From Nocardioides panaciterrulae (GTDB lineage Bacteria > Actinomycetota > Actinomycetes > Propionibacteriales > Nocardioidaceae), in NCBI RefSeq assembly GCF_013409645.1, contig NZ_JACCBG010000001.1, positions 3,222,001 to 3,286,000 of the forward strand: a stretch of DNA of 64,000 nt, given 5' to 3'. Position numbers and translations under genes: made by a program. The notes under the pieces are model-generated. The model ran no database searches, was not told the origin of the DNA, and was given only the letters and a program-made list of their open reading frames with translations. How positions within the stretch are numbered: position 1 is the stretch's first letter; every line of letters starts with the position of its first letter. Positions 1-8,766 of this stretch are shown in pieces.

Positions 1-97
1 AGAAATCACCGAGCAACCGCCCTCGCACCGACCGCAGACCGGGGTTGCGGCAGGATTGGCCCTCAGCCCCCTGCATCACCCGAGAACGGAGTCGCCC

Positions 98-1783
98 GTG
101 AGTCACCCCCACCCCGAGCTGCAGAGGCCGCCCCGGCTACCCAAGGGCGGACTCCGCGTCGTGGGCCTGGGCGGCCTGGGCGAGATCGGCCGCAACATGA
201 CCGTCTTCGAGCACGACGGCTCCCTGCTGATCGTCGACTGCGGGGTGCTCTTCCCCGAGGAGCACCAGCCGGGGATCGACGTGATCCTGCCGGACTTCAG
301 CTGGATCCGGGACCGGCTGGACTCCGTCGTGGGCCTGGTGCTGACCCACGGGCACGAGGACCACATCGGCGGGGTGCCCTACCTGCTGCGTGAGCGTCCC
401 GACATCCCGGTCATCGGGTCGCGGCTGACCCTGGCGCTGATCAAGGAGAAACTGAAGGAGCACCGGATCCGTCCCCAGCTGCGCGAGGTCGCCGAGGGCG
501 ACACGGTCGATCTGGGGGCCTTCGGCTGCGAGTTCCTCGCCGTCAACCACTCGATCCCCGACGGGCTCGCCGTCGCGATCCGCACCCGCGCGGGGCTCGC
601 GCTCCACACCGGCGACTTCAAGATGGACCAGTTCCCCCTGGACCGCCGGATCACCGACCTCCGCGGGTTCGCGCGCCTGGGCGACGAGGGCGTGGACCTG
701 TTCCTGACGGACTCCACCAACGCCGAGGTCCCGGGCTTCACCACGTCGGAGCGTGACCTCGCCCCGGCGATCGAGAAGGTGTTCCGCGACGCCCCGCGCC
801 GCATCATCGTCTCCAGCTTCGCCAGCCACGTGCACCGCATCCAGCAGGTGTTGAACGCCGCCCACGCCCACGGCCGCAAGGTGGCCTTCGTCGGGCGCTC
901 GATGGTGCGCAACATGGGCGTCGCCCAGGACCTCGGCTACCTCGACGTACCCCCGAAGCTGGTCGTTCCGCTGCACGAGCTCGAGCGCATGGCGCCGAAC
1001 AAGGTCACCCTCATCTGCACCGGGTCGCAGGGTGAGCCGATGGCGGCCCTCTCCCGGATGGCCAACCGCGACCACAAGATCCGCGTTGGCGAGGGGGACA
1101 CCATCCTGATGGCGAGCTCGGTCATCCCCGGGAACGAGAACGCCATCTCCGGCGTCATCAACGGCCTGACCCGGTGGGGCGCCAACGTGGTCCACAAGGG
1201 CAACGCCAAGGTGCACGTCTCCGGCCACGCCAGCGCCGGCGAGCTGGTCTACTGCTACAACATCATCCAGCCCCGCAACGTCATGCCGGTGCACGGCGAG
1301 TGGCGGCACCTCCGCGCGAACGCCGACCTGGCCATCAGCACCGGCGTCGACCCCGACCACGTGGTCATCGCCGAGGACGGCGTGGTGGTCGACCTCGTGA
1401 ACGGCCGCGCCAGCATCACCGGCAAGGTGCCCGCCGGCAACATCTACGTCGACGCGCAGACCGTCGGTGGCGCCACCGAGGCCACGCTCAAGGACCGCCG
1501 CACCCTCGCCGAGCAGGGCGTCGTCACGGTGCTCGTGATCGTCGACGCCGACACCGGCCTCCTCGCCGACCGGCCGGACTTCCTCGTCCGCGGCTTCGTG
1601 CACGAGCCCGACGCGTTCGACGCCGCCGAGCCGATCATCGAGCGGGCGCTCGCGCGAGCCGCTTCCGAGGGCATCGGCGACGCCCACCAGCTCGAGCAGA
1701 TCCTCAGCCGCGACATCGGGCGCTGGTCGCACAAGACTTTCCGTCGCAGCCCGCTGATCATCCCCCTGGTCATCGACGCCTGA
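98..1783 (+). CDS. rnj: Ribonuclease J (metallo-beta-lactamase/beta-CASP RNase)
   Basis: RNase J is an RNA exo/endonuclease that acts in mRNA decay and rRNA maturation in the cytoplasm. The metal-binding motif HGHEDH lies near residues 84-89, a downstream HSIPDG-type stretch and the HTGDFK motif follow, and a beta-CASP region and C-terminal domain complete a 561-residue protein of normal family length. An in-frame TTG exists at 56, but I prefer GTG at 98: it has a GGAG Shine-Dalgarno at 88-91 and gives the usual actinobacterial N-terminus (SHPHPEL). The gene looks monocistronic, with a strong hairpin just after the stop. The family call is very secure. Confidence 0.95.
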   Translation: MSHPHPELQRPPRLPKGGLRVVGLGGLGEIGRNMTVFEHDGSLLIVDCGVLFPEEHQPGIDVILPDFSWIRDRLDSVVGLVLTHGHEDHIGGVPYLLRERPDIPVIGSRLTLALIKEKLKEHRIRPQLREVAEGDTVDLGAFGCEFLAVNHSIPDGLAVAIRTRAGLALHTGDFKMDQFPLDRRITDLRGFARLGDEGVDLFLTDSTNAEVPGFTTSERDLAPAIEKVFRDAPRRIIVSSFASHVHRIQQVLNAAHAHGRKVAFVGRSMVRNMGVAQDLGYLDVPPKLVVPLHELERMAPNKVTLICTGSQGEPMAALSRMANRDHKIRVGEGDTILMASSVIPGNENAISGVINGLTRWGANVVHKGNAKVHVSGHASAGELVYCYNIIQPRNVMPVHGEWRHLRANADLAISTGVDPDHVVIAEDGVVVDLVNGRASITGKVPAGNIYVDAQTVGGATEATLKDRRTLAEQGVVTVLVIVDADTGLLADRPDFLVRGFVHEPDAFDAAEPIIERALARAASEGIGDAHQLEQILSRDIGRWSHKTFRRSPLIIPLVIDA

Positions 1784-1811
1784 CGACCGGCGCCGTCAGT
1801 CCCGCGCAGCG

Positions 1812-1844
1812 GACCGTGCTCGCCAGCTCGCTGGCGACACGGTC
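1812..1844. terminator. Hairpin terminator between convergent rnj and iclR-type gene
   Basis: GACCGTG (1812-1818) pairs with CACGGTC (1838-1844) and TCGCCAGC pairs with GCTGGCGA inside it, with one bulged C. The stem has about 15 pairs and lies between two convergent stop codons. There is no U tract, as is common in high-GC actinobacteria, so bidirectional termination is inferred. Confidence 0.65.
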
Positions 1845-1869
1845 TCGCCGGGCGACGGTCGCCGACGCA

Positions 1870-2637
1870 CTACTGCAGCGCCATCAGCACCGAGAGCGCC
1901 TTGGCCGCCTCGTTCAGCGTCGGGACGTGCGCGACGAGCTCCTCGAGGCTCATCCGGAACGCCGGCGCGGCCGTGGCCACCGCGGCCGCCGCGACCTGCC
2001 CGTGCCCGAGGACCGGCACACTGATCGCGCGGATGCCGGCCTCGTGCTCCTCGTCGACGAGGGCGTAGCCGCGCTCGCGGACCTCCTCGATCTCCTGACG
2101 GAACCGGCTGCGGCTGGTGATCGCCTTGGGGCCCGCCGGCGTCAGCGGCAGGTTCTCGACGAGGTACTCGCGGGCGGACGGCTCGGCGAAGGCCACCAGC
2201 ACCTTGCCCTGTGACGTGCAGTGCAGCGGCCCGTGCTTGCCTGCCTCACCGACGACACGCACCTGCTGCGGCCCCTCGATCGAGTAGAGGTAGAGCTGCT
2301 TCTCGCCGTCACGGACGGCGAGGAGCGTCGCCTCCTTGGTCACCGACGACACCTCCTCCAGCACCGGCCGGGCCAGACCGGTCAGGCCCCGGGCTCGGAG
2401 GACCTGCTGCGCCAGCTGGAAGACCCGCAGCCCGAGCTTGTAACGCTTGGTGCCCTGGTCGAAGGTGGCGAACCCGTCGCGCACGAGCGCCCCGAGCAGC
2501 CGGTGACCGGTGCTGAGCGGGAACCCGGCCTGCCGAGCCAGCTCCGCGGCCGGGGCCCCGTCGGGGTAGTCCCCGAGGAGCGTCAGCAGCGCGAGTGCCT
2601 TGCCGACCATGTCGGGAGCCGGCGCCGGGTCAGCCAT
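1870..2637 (-). CDS. IclR-family transcriptional regulator
   Basis: A 255-residue regulator with an N-terminal winged helix-turn-helix (about residues 8-65, including the LSTGHRLLGALVRDGF stretch) and a C-terminal IclR effector-binding domain ending near IRAISVPVLGHG. IclR proteins usually bind a small organic acid or sugar acid and control an adjacent catabolic operon. The gene is divergent from the HPS/HPI/ABC/aldolase operon at 2757-8720, so that operon is the likely target. I prefer ATG 2637 over TTG 2643 because a GGAAGG Shine-Dalgarno lies 8 nt upstream of it. The 20-bp-spaced direct repeats at 2648-2676 are the most obvious operator candidate. Confidence 0.9.
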   Translation of the reverse strand: MADPAPAPDMVGKALALLTLLGDYPDGAPAAELARQAGFPLSTGHRLLGALVRDGFATFDQGTKRYKLGLRVFQLAQQVLRARGLTGLARPVLEEVSSVTKEATLLAVRDGEKQLYLYSIEGPQQVRVVGEAGKHGPLHCTSQGKVLVAFAEPSAREYLVENLPLTPAGPKAITSRSRFRQEIEEVRERGYALVDEEHEAGIRAISVPVLGHGQVAAAAVATAAPAFRMSLEELVAHVPTLNEAAKALSVLMALQ

Positions 2638-2647
2638 GATCAATACC

Positions 2648-2676
2648 TTCCATCATGCAAGAGTACATTCCATCAT
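2648..2676. promoter_or_regulatory. Direct repeat TTCCATCAT x2, candidate IclR operator
   Basis: TTCCATCAT occurs at 2648-2656 and again at 2668-2676, exactly 20 bp apart (about two helical turns), in an unusually AT-rich stretch between the divergent iclR-type gene and the HPS operon. Position and phasing suggest a regulator-binding site. The repeat is seen directly; its function is inferred. Confidence 0.5.
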
Positions 2677-2756
2677 CCGGTAGCGAATCGCTCCGATCAT
2701 GCCATGGACGGTACCGAGCCGGACACGACCGAACTCCACGACCGAAGGAATCGCCG

Positions 2757-3383
2757 ATGGACCTCCAAGTCGCCCTCGACCGTATCCCGCTGGACCGGGC
2801 GGTGAGCATCACGACGGCGGTGGCGCCGCGTACGGACTGGGTGGAGGTCGGCACCTCGCTGATCAAGCAGTTCGGCCAGGAGGGCCTCCGCCAGGTCGTC
2901 GCCGCCGCGGGCCGCACGCCGGTGCTGGCCGACCTCAAGACGGCCGACGACGTGCGCTTCGAGTTCGAGACCGCCTTCGCCGCCGGCGCCCGCTCCGTGA
3001 CGGTCCTCGGTCTGGCCCCCCAGGTGAGCATCGACCTTGCCGTCCAGGTCACCGGCGAGCACGACGCCGAGCTGGTCGTCGACCTGATGGGGCTCACGCC
3101 CCAGCGCATCGAGGAGCTCGCCGAGCGACTTCCTCACCACGTCCGGCTCGCACCCCACGTGAGCAAGGATTCCCAGGCCGGAGGCCAGCGTCCCCAGGAC
3201 CTGCTCGGCGCCTGGTCGCGCGGCCGCCGCCTCGCCCTGGCCGGCGGACTCACCGCCCAGGACCTGCCCGGGCTCGCCGACGAGCCGGAGCTCCGGGTCA
3301 TCGTCGGCTCGGCAGTCACCAAGGCCGACGACCCCGTCGTCGCCATCGAAGAGCTGCGACGCGCAGCCGGAAAGGACAACTGA
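2757..3383 (+). CDS. 3-hexulose-6-phosphate synthase-like / OMP-decarboxylase-superfamily enzyme
   Basis: A 208-residue TIM-barrel protein of the superfamily that holds hexulose-6-phosphate synthase (HPS) and 3-keto-L-gulonate-6-phosphate decarboxylase (KGPDC). Visible landmarks are LQVALD at the N-terminus, the catalytic DLKTAD (D-x-K-x-x-D), VVDLMG, an H-x-x-x-D-x-Q motif in PHVSKDSQAGG, and phosphate-binding segments LAGGLT and VIVGSAV. Linkage to a hexuloisomerase favours HPS, but GGLTAQDLP and SKDSQAGG resemble KGPDC as I remember it, so the natural substrate is uncertain. ATG 2757 is chosen for its GAAGGAA ribosome-binding site; an upstream in-frame ATG (2655) would lie in the promoter repeats. 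It is first in the operon and its stop overlaps the next start (TGATG). Confidence 0.8.
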   Translation: MDLQVALDRIPLDRAVSITTAVAPRTDWVEVGTSLIKQFGQEGLRQVVAAAGRTPVLADLKTADDVRFEFETAFAAGARSVTVLGLAPQVSIDLAVQVTGEHDAELVVDLMGLTPQRIEELAERLPHHVRLAPHVSKDSQAGGQRPQDLLGAWSRGRRLALAGGLTAQDLPGLADEPELRVIVGSAVTKADDPVVAIEELRRAAGKDN

Positions 3384-3937
3384 TGACCACCGACAACCTG
3401 AGCACCGTGCTCCTCGAGATCGAGGGCGTGGCCCACAAGACCGACCGCGGAGGGATCGACGCGCTCGTCGACCGACTGCTGGACGCCCCCCACGTCTTCG
3501 TCACCGGCGAAGGCCGTTCGGGGCTGATGGGCAAGGCCTTCGCGATGCGCCTGATGCACCTCGGCCTGAGCGTCTACGCGATCGGCGAGACCATCACGCC
3601 GGCGGTCCGGGAGGGCGACCTCGTGGTGGCGATCTCCGGGTCCGGCAAGACCGGCGGCACCGTCCGCGCCGCCCAGAGCGCCCGCAGCGCCGGTGCGGGC
3701 GTCCACGCCGTCACCACCGACCCGCACTCCCCGCTCGGCGAGGCCGCGGACGGCGCCCTGGTGCTCCCCGCGGCGACGAAGTACCGCCGCGCCGACGAGG
3801 CCCCCACGATCCAGCCGCTCAGCAGCCTCTTCGACCAGATGAGCCACATCGTGCTCGACGTGGTCTGCCTGGAGGTGGCCCGGCGGCGCGACGTCGACAA
3901 CGACCTCGCCGGCACCCGCCACAGCAACACCGAATGA
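3383..3937 (+). CDS. hxlB: 6-phospho-3-hexuloisomerase (SIS domain)
   Basis: A 184-residue single SIS-domain protein. It matches the hexuloisomerase pattern closely: GEGRSGL, then AMRLMHLGL, GETITPA, ISGSGKTGGT (phosphosugar loop), TTDPHSPL, and a C-terminal RHSNTE in which the final Glu is typical of the family. The known reaction is interconversion of 3-hexulose 6-phosphate and fructose 6-phosphate, as in the ribulose monophosphate pathway. It overlaps the upstream HPS-like gene by one base, so the two are translationally coupled. No other formaldehyde or methylotrophy gene is nearby, so the role here may be sugar or sugar-acid breakdown rather than formaldehyde fixation. Confidence 0.88.
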   Translation: MTTDNLSTVLLEIEGVAHKTDRGGIDALVDRLLDAPHVFVTGEGRSGLMGKAFAMRLMHLGLSVYAIGETITPAVREGDLVVAISGSGKTGGTVRAAQSARSAGAGVHAVTTDPHSPLGEAADGALVLPAATKYRRADEAPTIQPLSSLFDQMSHIVLDVVCLEVARRRDVDNDLAGTRHSNTE

Positions 3938-4058
3938 CCAACTCGGACCGAAAGATCGTGTCGCGACCCTTGACGGCAGCGACAACGACGAGACACACTC
4001 CCATCTAACGAGAGAGGCTCCCACTTCGCGGGAGTCCGCCTGCAAGGAGTCCTGCCCG

Positions 4059-4898
4059 ATGGTCACACGCAAACTGGCTGCCGTCGCAGCCGCCCTGCTC
4101 ACAGGAACGCTGTCGCTCACCGCCTGCAGCACCGGCTCGTCCGGCGGAGGCAGCAGCGATCCCGGCGACAGTCAGCTCAACAAGGTGCTCAAGGCCGGGG
4201 AGCTGCGCGTCGCGGTGCTGCCGGACTTCCCGCCGTGGGCGGTACAGAAGGCCGACGGCAGCTTCGAGGGCTACGAGATCGACATCGCGCACGAGCTCGC
4301 CGACTCGCTCGGCGTCAAGCTCAAGCTGGTCTCGACCGACGGCGACAGCCGGCTGCCGATGCTGCAGTCGAACCGCGTCGACGTGAACGTCTCGGCTTGG
4401 ACTTCGACCAACGAGCGAGCCCAGACGGCCGGCTTCACGATTCCCTACGACGCCCACGGCGCCGGCGTGCTCTTCAAGAAGGGCGCGGACATCACGTCCT
4501 ACCAGGACCTCGCCGGGAAGTCGGTCAGCGTCGCCCGCGGCAGCACCAACGACACGATCCTCACCAATGACTTCCCCTCGGCGAAGCCGGTGCGGTTCGA
4601 CGCGATCTCCGACGTCATCTCCGCCGTGAAGACCGGCAAGGTCGACGCGGCCCTCGAGAGCTCCTACACCGTCGCCCAGGCGGCCAAGAGCGACCCGGAG
4701 CTCGAGGCCATCTCGAACCCGCCGCTCGACCCGCAACTGGTGTCGATGGGCGTGCTTCCGGGTGACCAGGTGTGGATCAACTACCTGAACAACTTCATCC
4801 GCAACCTGATCGCGTCCGGCGAGGACAACAAGCTGCACGAGAAGTGGCTGGGCGAGCCACTGGCCAGCATCGTGTCGGTGCAGGGCAACGCCGCCTGA
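4059..4898 (+). CDS. ABC transporter substrate-binding lipoprotein, family 3 (polar amino acid type)
   Basis: A 279-residue extracellular solute-binding protein. The N-terminus is a lipoprotein signal peptide with lipobox L-T-A-C (acylated Cys23), followed by a Ser/Gly linker and a bilobal family-3 domain (LRVAVLPDFPPWA, GYEIDIAHELA, VDVNVSAWTSTNERA). Family members bind amino acids, opines, ectoine or related small polar ligands. AAGGAG at 4044-4049 precedes ATG 4059. The 121-bp gap after the hexuloisomerase contains a small hairpin (CTCCC...GGGAG) and might carry an internal promoter or attenuator. With the next three genes it forms a complete importer. Confidence 0.93.
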   Translation: MVTRKLAAVAAALLTGTLSLTACSTGSSGGGSSDPGDSQLNKVLKAGELRVAVLPDFPPWAVQKADGSFEGYEIDIAHELADSLGVKLKLVSTDGDSRLPMLQSNRVDVNVSAWTSTNERAQTAGFTIPYDAHGAGVLFKKGADITSYQDLAGKSVSVARGSTNDTILTNDFPSAKPVRFDAISDVISAVKTGKVDAALESSYTVAQAAKSDPELEAISNPPLDPQLVSMGVLPGDQVWINYLNNFIRNLIASGEDNKLHEKWLGEPLASIVSVQGNAA

Positions 4899-4932
4899 TC
4901 GTGATCGTGACTGACGAGAGGGGAGGACCGCG

Positions 4933-5586
4933 ATGACCATCAACTTCGGGGCGGTCCTCCCCTACCTTCCGGTGATGCTGAAGGGCCTGTGGATCAGCAT
5001 CGAGGTGACCGTGCTGAGCTTCTTCATCGGCTCGGTGGCCGGTGTCTTCGTCTACCTGGGCCGGCGCAGCGAGCTGGCGCCGCTGCGTTGGCTGGCCCAC
5101 GCCTTCGTCGAGATCTTCCGGAACACCCCGCTGCTGGTGCAGCTGTACCTGATCTACTTCGGGCTCCCCCAGGTCGGCATCAACCTGGATCCGTTCTGGT
5201 CCACGCTCCTCGGCATGACGCTGAACAATGCCGCCTACACCTCGGAGATCTTCCGTGCGGGCATCGAGTCGGTGCCCGCCGGCCTGGTCGAGGCCGCGGG
5301 GGCACTCGGCATGCGCAGCATGCAGACCTTCCGCTTCGTCGTCCTCAAGCCCGCCGTCCGCAACGTGCTGCCCGCGCTGACCAACCAGTTCATCGTGCTG
5401 TTCCTGTTCTCCGCGGTGGGCTCGGTGATCTCGCTCAACGAGCTGACCTCGGCGCTGGCGGACCTCAACCAGCGGACGTTGCGCACCCTGGAGATCTTCA
5501 CGCTGGGCGGGCTCCTCTACTACCTGACCTCCGCCGTGATCGCCGGCTCGTCCCGACTGGCAGAGAGGTACCTCTTCCGATGGTGA
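4933..5586 (+). CDS. Amino-acid-type ABC transporter permease 1
   Basis: A 217-residue inner-membrane permease of the HisMQ/GlnP family with several hydrophobic helices. The conserved cytoplasmic EAA loop appears as [17 protein letters not shown] (about residues 117-133), the contact site for the ATPase. A GGGAGG site precedes ATG 4933. Its last 7 bases overlap the second permease gene, as expected for a heterodimeric permease pair. Confidence 0.93.
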   Translation: MTINFGAVLPYLPVMLKGLWISIEVTVLSFFIGSVAGVFVYLGRRSELAPLRWLAHAFVEIFRNTPLLVQLYLIYFGLPQVGINLDPFWSTLLGMTLNNAAYTSEIFRAGIESVPAGLVEAAGALGMRSMQTFRFVVLKPAVRNVLPALTNQFIVLFLFSAVGSVISLNELTSALADLNQRTLRTLEIFTLGGLLYYLTSAVIAGSSRLAERYLFRW

Positions 5587-6239
5587 CTCCACTGCTCTCC
5601 TTCGACTTCGGCCAGTTCCTGCCGCCGATGCTGCGGGGCGCGGGCGTGACCGTGACCCTGGTGCTCGCCGCGGGTGTCGCCGGGACGATCATCGGCCTGG
5701 TGTTCGGGGTCGCCCGCAGCGCCCCGCTGGCGCCGATCCGGTGGCTCGCGTCGGTCTACATCAACTTCCTGCGCGGCATCCCGATCCTGATCATCCTGCT
5801 GTTCCTCTACTACGAGATCCCCCTGCTGTTCCCCTACGCCACGTTCTCGCAGACGCTCACCGCCGTGATCGGGCTCTCGGTCTATGCCGGCGCCTACATG
5901 GCGGAGATCTTCCGCGGCAGCATCCAGGCGATCCCCCGTGGGCAGCTCGAGGCGGGCGAGGCGCTCGGCCTCAACTACCTGCAGAAGATGCGCTACGTGG
6001 TCCTGCCCCAGGCGATGAAGATCGCGGTGCCCCCAGGCATCGGCTTCCTCATCGCCCTGGTGAAGGCGTCCTCGCTGGTCTCGGTGATCAGTGCCACCGA
6101 CCTGACCCGCGCCGGCCGGATCATCACCTCCCAGAACCACGCGCCGCTGTCGACGTTCCTGGTCGTGGCCGCGCTCTACTTCGTCATCTCCTACCCCCTG
6201 TCCCTGTTTGGGCGCTGGTACGAACGGAGGCTCGCATGA
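5580..6239 (+). CDS. Amino-acid-type ABC transporter permease 2
   Basis: A 219-residue partner permease. It has the same fold and an EAA loop reading [17 protein letters not shown], preceded by the [17 protein letters not shown] segment typical of this family. The start ATG 5580 lies inside the end of permease 1, and the stop overlaps the ATPase start by 4 bp. The two permeases presumably form the channel served by the lipoprotein at 4059 and the ATPase at 6236. Confidence 0.93.
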   Translation: MVTPLLSFDFGQFLPPMLRGAGVTVTLVLAAGVAGTIIGLVFGVARSAPLAPIRWLASVYINFLRGIPILIILLFLYYEIPLLFPYATFSQTLTAVIGLSVYAGAYMAEIFRGSIQAIPRGQLEAGEALGLNYLQKMRYVVLPQAMKIAVPPGIGFLIALVKASSLVSVISATDLTRAGRIITSQNHAPLSTFLVVAALYFVISYPLSLFGRWYERRLA

Positions 6240-6988
6240 GCACCCCACCACCGACCCCCACGGTGATGATCAACGTCGAGGACCTGCACAAGAAGTTCGG
6301 TGACCTCGAGGTGCTCAAGGGCATCGACGCGAAGGTCAACGAACGCGAAGTGGTCTGCCTGATCGGGCCCTCCGGCTCCGGCAAGAGCACGCTGCTGCGC
6401 TGCATGAACCGGCTGGAGGACTTCCACCGGGGCCAGGTCACCATCTGTGGGCACGACCTGACCGGCTCGCGCACCAGCCTGCACGCCGTACGCCGCGACG
6501 TCGGCATGGTCTTCCAGTCCTTCAACGTCTTCCCGCACATGAAGGTGATCGACAACCTGACCCTGGCGCCGATGAAGGTGCTCAAGATCAGCAGGACCGA
6601 GGCGAAGCAGCGCGCGATGGCCCTGCTCGAGAAGGTCGGCCTGGTCGACAAGGCCCACGTCTACCCGGGCAAGCTCTCCGGCGGCCAGCAGCAGCGCGTG
6701 GCGATCGCCCGGGCGCTGGCGATGGAGCCGAAGGCGATGCTCTTCGACGAGCCCACCTCGGCACTGGACCCGGAGACGGTCGGCGAGGTGCTCGGCGTCA
6801 TGCAGAACCTCGCCGAGGAGGGCATGACGATGATGGTGGTGACCCACGAGATGGGCTTCGCCCGCGAGGTGGCCGACCGGGTGCTCTTCATGGACAACGG
6901 GGTGGTCGTCGAGCAGGGTCCGCCGAAGCAGATCTTCGAGCAGCCGCAGCACGAACGCACCCAGGCGTTCCTGAGCAAGATCCTGTGA
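6236..6988 (+). CDS. Amino-acid-type ABC transporter ATP-binding protein
   Basis: A 250-residue ABC ATPase. It shows Walker A (GPSGSGKST), a Q-loop ([11 protein letters not shown]), signature LSGGQQQR, Walker B ([12 protein letters not shown]) and the switch His in VVTHEMGFA. Sequence style is that of GlnQ/HisP importers. It starts inside the stop of permease 2 (ATGA), and its own stop overlaps the aldolase start, so transport and catabolism are co-translated. The imported ligand is unknown; the enzymes around it suggest a sugar acid or a sugar-amine conjugate rather than a free amino acid. Confidence 0.95.
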   Translation: MSTPPPTPTVMINVEDLHKKFGDLEVLKGIDAKVNEREVVCLIGPSGSGKSTLLRCMNRLEDFHRGQVTICGHDLTGSRTSLHAVRRDVGMVFQSFNVFPHMKVIDNLTLAPMKVLKISRTEAKQRAMALLEKVGLVDKAHVYPGKLSGGQQQRVAIARALAMEPKAMLFDEPTSALDPETVGEVLGVMQNLAEEGMTMMVVTHEMGFAREVADRVLFMDNGVVVEQGPPKQIFEQPQHERTQAFLSKIL

Positions 6989-7620
6989 CCGACCTCGACT
7001 CACTGCTGGCTCGAGGTCGGCTGCTGCCGGTGCTCACCGTGGCCGGCCCCAGCATCGGGTCCGCGGTGGCCGAGGCCCTGCTCACCGCCGGACTCCCGCT
7101 CGCAGAGGTGACGCTGCGCGTCGACGGCGCCCTCGAGGCCCTGCGCGCGATGGCCGCCCTCGAGCTGACCGTCGGGGCCGGCACCGTGGTCACCCCGGAC
7201 CAGGTCGACCGGGCCGTCGAGGCCGGTGCTTCCTTCGTCGTCTCCCCGGGCCTCCACGCCGCGGTGGTCGAACGGTGCCGCGATCTCGGAGTGCCCGTGT
7301 TGCCAGGCATCGCCACCGCCTCCGACCTGATGCTCGCCGTCGAGCTGGGCGTGGAGACGGTCAAGATGTTCCCCGCGGACCTGGTCGGCGGCCCTGCCGC
7401 CGTGAAGGCGTTCACGGGACCGTTCCCAGCAATGCGGTTCGTGCCGACCGGCGGCATCGGACCGGCGCAATTGTCGTCCTACCTGTCTCTCCCCGCCGTG
7501 CTCGCTGTCGGGGGGTCCTGGCTCGCCCCGCGCGACGTGGTCGCCGCCGGCCGTTGGGACGAGATAACTCGCCGCACCCGCCAAGCCTTGCAGCAAATCG
7601 ACGAAGAGAGGGTCCGATGA
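6985..7620 (+). CDS. eda: KDPG/KHG aldolase (2-dehydro-3-deoxy-phosphogluconate aldolase)
   Basis: A 211-residue class I aldolase of the Entner-Doudoroff type, which splits KDPG to pyruvate and glyceraldehyde 3-phosphate. The catalytic Glu41 is in LAEVTLR and the Schiff-base Lys127 is in VKMFPADL; the phosphate-binding PTGGIG follows. GTG 6985 overlaps the ATPase stop. Together with the kinase next door it completes the route 2-keto-3-deoxygluconate (or a stereoisomer) to KDPG to triose. A galactonate-type KDPGal aldolase is an alternative that cannot be excluded by eye. Confidence 0.92.
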   Translation: MTDLDSLLARGRLLPVLTVAGPSIGSAVAEALLTAGLPLAEVTLRVDGALEALRAMAALELTVGAGTVVTPDQVDRAVEAGASFVVSPGLHAAVVERCRDLGVPVLPGIATASDLMLAVELGVETVKMFPADLVGGPAAVKAFTGPFPAMRFVPTGGIGPAQLSSYLSLPAVLAVGGSWLAPRDVVAAGRWDEITRRTRQALQQIDEERVR

Positions 7621-8720
7621 CCGACCTTGACCTGCGCCCCGAGCACGAGTGCCGATACGACCTGGTGTCGCTGGGCGAGGTGATGCTCCGGCTCGACCCG
7701 GGTGAGACCCGGGTGCGCACCGCACGCAGCTTCACCGCGTGGGAGGGCGGCGGCGAGTACAACGTCGCCCGCGGCCTGCGCCGCTGCTTCGGCCTGCGCA
7801 CCTCGGTGGTCACCGCGCTCGCGGACAACCCGGTCGGCCGGTTGGTCGAGGACCTCATGCTGCAGGGCGGCGTGGACACCTCCGGGATCCGTTGGGTGCC
7901 GTACGACGGCGTCGGCCGCAGCGCGCGCAACGGGCTGAACTTCACCGAGCGAGGGTTCAGCCTGCGCGGGGCCGTCGGAGTCCCCGACCGCGGCCACACC
8001 GCCACGAGTCAGATGCAGCCGGGCGAGGTCGACTGGGACTTCCTGTTCGGCGAACAGGGAGTGCGCTGGTTCCACACCGGCGGCATCTTCGCCGCCCTGT
8101 CGGAGAGCACCGCGCAGGTCGCCGCCGAGGCGATGGCCGCGGCCCGCCGGCACGGCACCGTGGTCTCCTACGACCTCAACTACCGGCCCAGCCTCTGGAA
8201 CGCGATCGGGGGACGGCCGCGGGCCCAGGAGGTGAACAAGAGCCTCGCCCCCCTGGTCGACGTGATGCTGGGCAACGAGGAGGACTTCACCGCCTGCCTG
8301 GGCCTCGAGGTGCCCGGCACCTCATCCGACTTCAGCCACCTGGAGGTCAGCGGCTTCAAGACGATGCTCGACCAGGCCACGACGACCTACCCCGGCCTGA
8401 GTGTGGTTGCCACCACCCTGCGCACGGTTCGCTCCGCCACGCTGAACGACTGGGGGGCGGTCGGCTGGTCGCAGGAGGACGGATTCGTCGAGGCGACGAT
8501 GCGGCCGTCGGTCGAGATCCTCGACCGGGTCGGTGGCGGCGACAGCTTCGCCTCGGGCCTCATCTACGGCCTGCTCGGCGGCCGCTCCTTGGCCGAGGCA
8601 CTGGAGTACGGCGCCGCGCACGGCGCCCTCGCCATGACGACGCCCGGGGACACCTCGATGGCCACGCTGGCCGAGGTCGAGGCGCTGGTCGCAGGGAGCA
8701 GCGCGCGCGTGCAGCGCTGA
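7617..8720 (+). CDS. PfkB-family sugar kinase, probable 2-keto-3-deoxygluconate kinase
   Basis: A 367-residue ribokinase-fold kinase. The N-terminal SLGEVMLRLDPG, the substrate-contact GGGEYNVARGL, YDLNYRPSLW and the C-terminal GGGDSFASG with the catalytic Asp (near residue 305) identify the family and favour KDG kinase over fructokinase. It is the last gene of the operon; ATG 7617 overlaps the aldolase stop and a perfect hairpin follows at 8740. It is somewhat longer than the usual 310-340 residues because of an inserted segment around residues 220-255. Confidence 0.85.
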   Translation: MTDLDLRPEHECRYDLVSLGEVMLRLDPGETRVRTARSFTAWEGGGEYNVARGLRRCFGLRTSVVTALADNPVGRLVEDLMLQGGVDTSGIRWVPYDGVGRSARNGLNFTERGFSLRGAVGVPDRGHTATSQMQPGEVDWDFLFGEQGVRWFHTGGIFAALSESTAQVAAEAMAAARRHGTVVSYDLNYRPSLWNAIGGRPRAQEVNKSLAPLVDVMLGNEEDFTACLGLEVPGTSSDFSHLEVSGFKTMLDQATTTYPGLSVVATTLRTVRSATLNDWGAVGWSQEDGFVEATMRPSVEILDRVGGGDSFASGLIYGLLGGRSLAEALEYGAAHGALAMTTPGDTSMATLAEVEALVAGSSARVQR

Positions 8721-8739
8721 CCGGCCCCACCCCGGGGAT

Positions 8740-8766
8740 GCCACCCGGCCACGCCAACTGGCCGGG
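8740..8766 (+). terminator. Hairpin terminator after the sugar-acid operon
   Basis: CACCCGGCCA (8740-8749) and TGGCCGGGTG (8757-8766) form a perfect 10-bp stem with a 7-nt loop, 20 bp after the kinase stop. No T tract follows. Confidence 0.7.

Noticed and set aside
137..1732. Long antisense frame over RNase J
   Set aside because: It has Val/Asp/Gly-biased composition typical of the opposite strand of high-GC genes and no family resemblance.
2757..3937. A formaldehyde-fixing RuMP (methylotrophy) module
   Set aside because: No methanol, methylamine or formaldehyde gene is nearby, the operon continues with an importer and Entner-Doudoroff enzymes, and the synthase has decarboxylase-like features.
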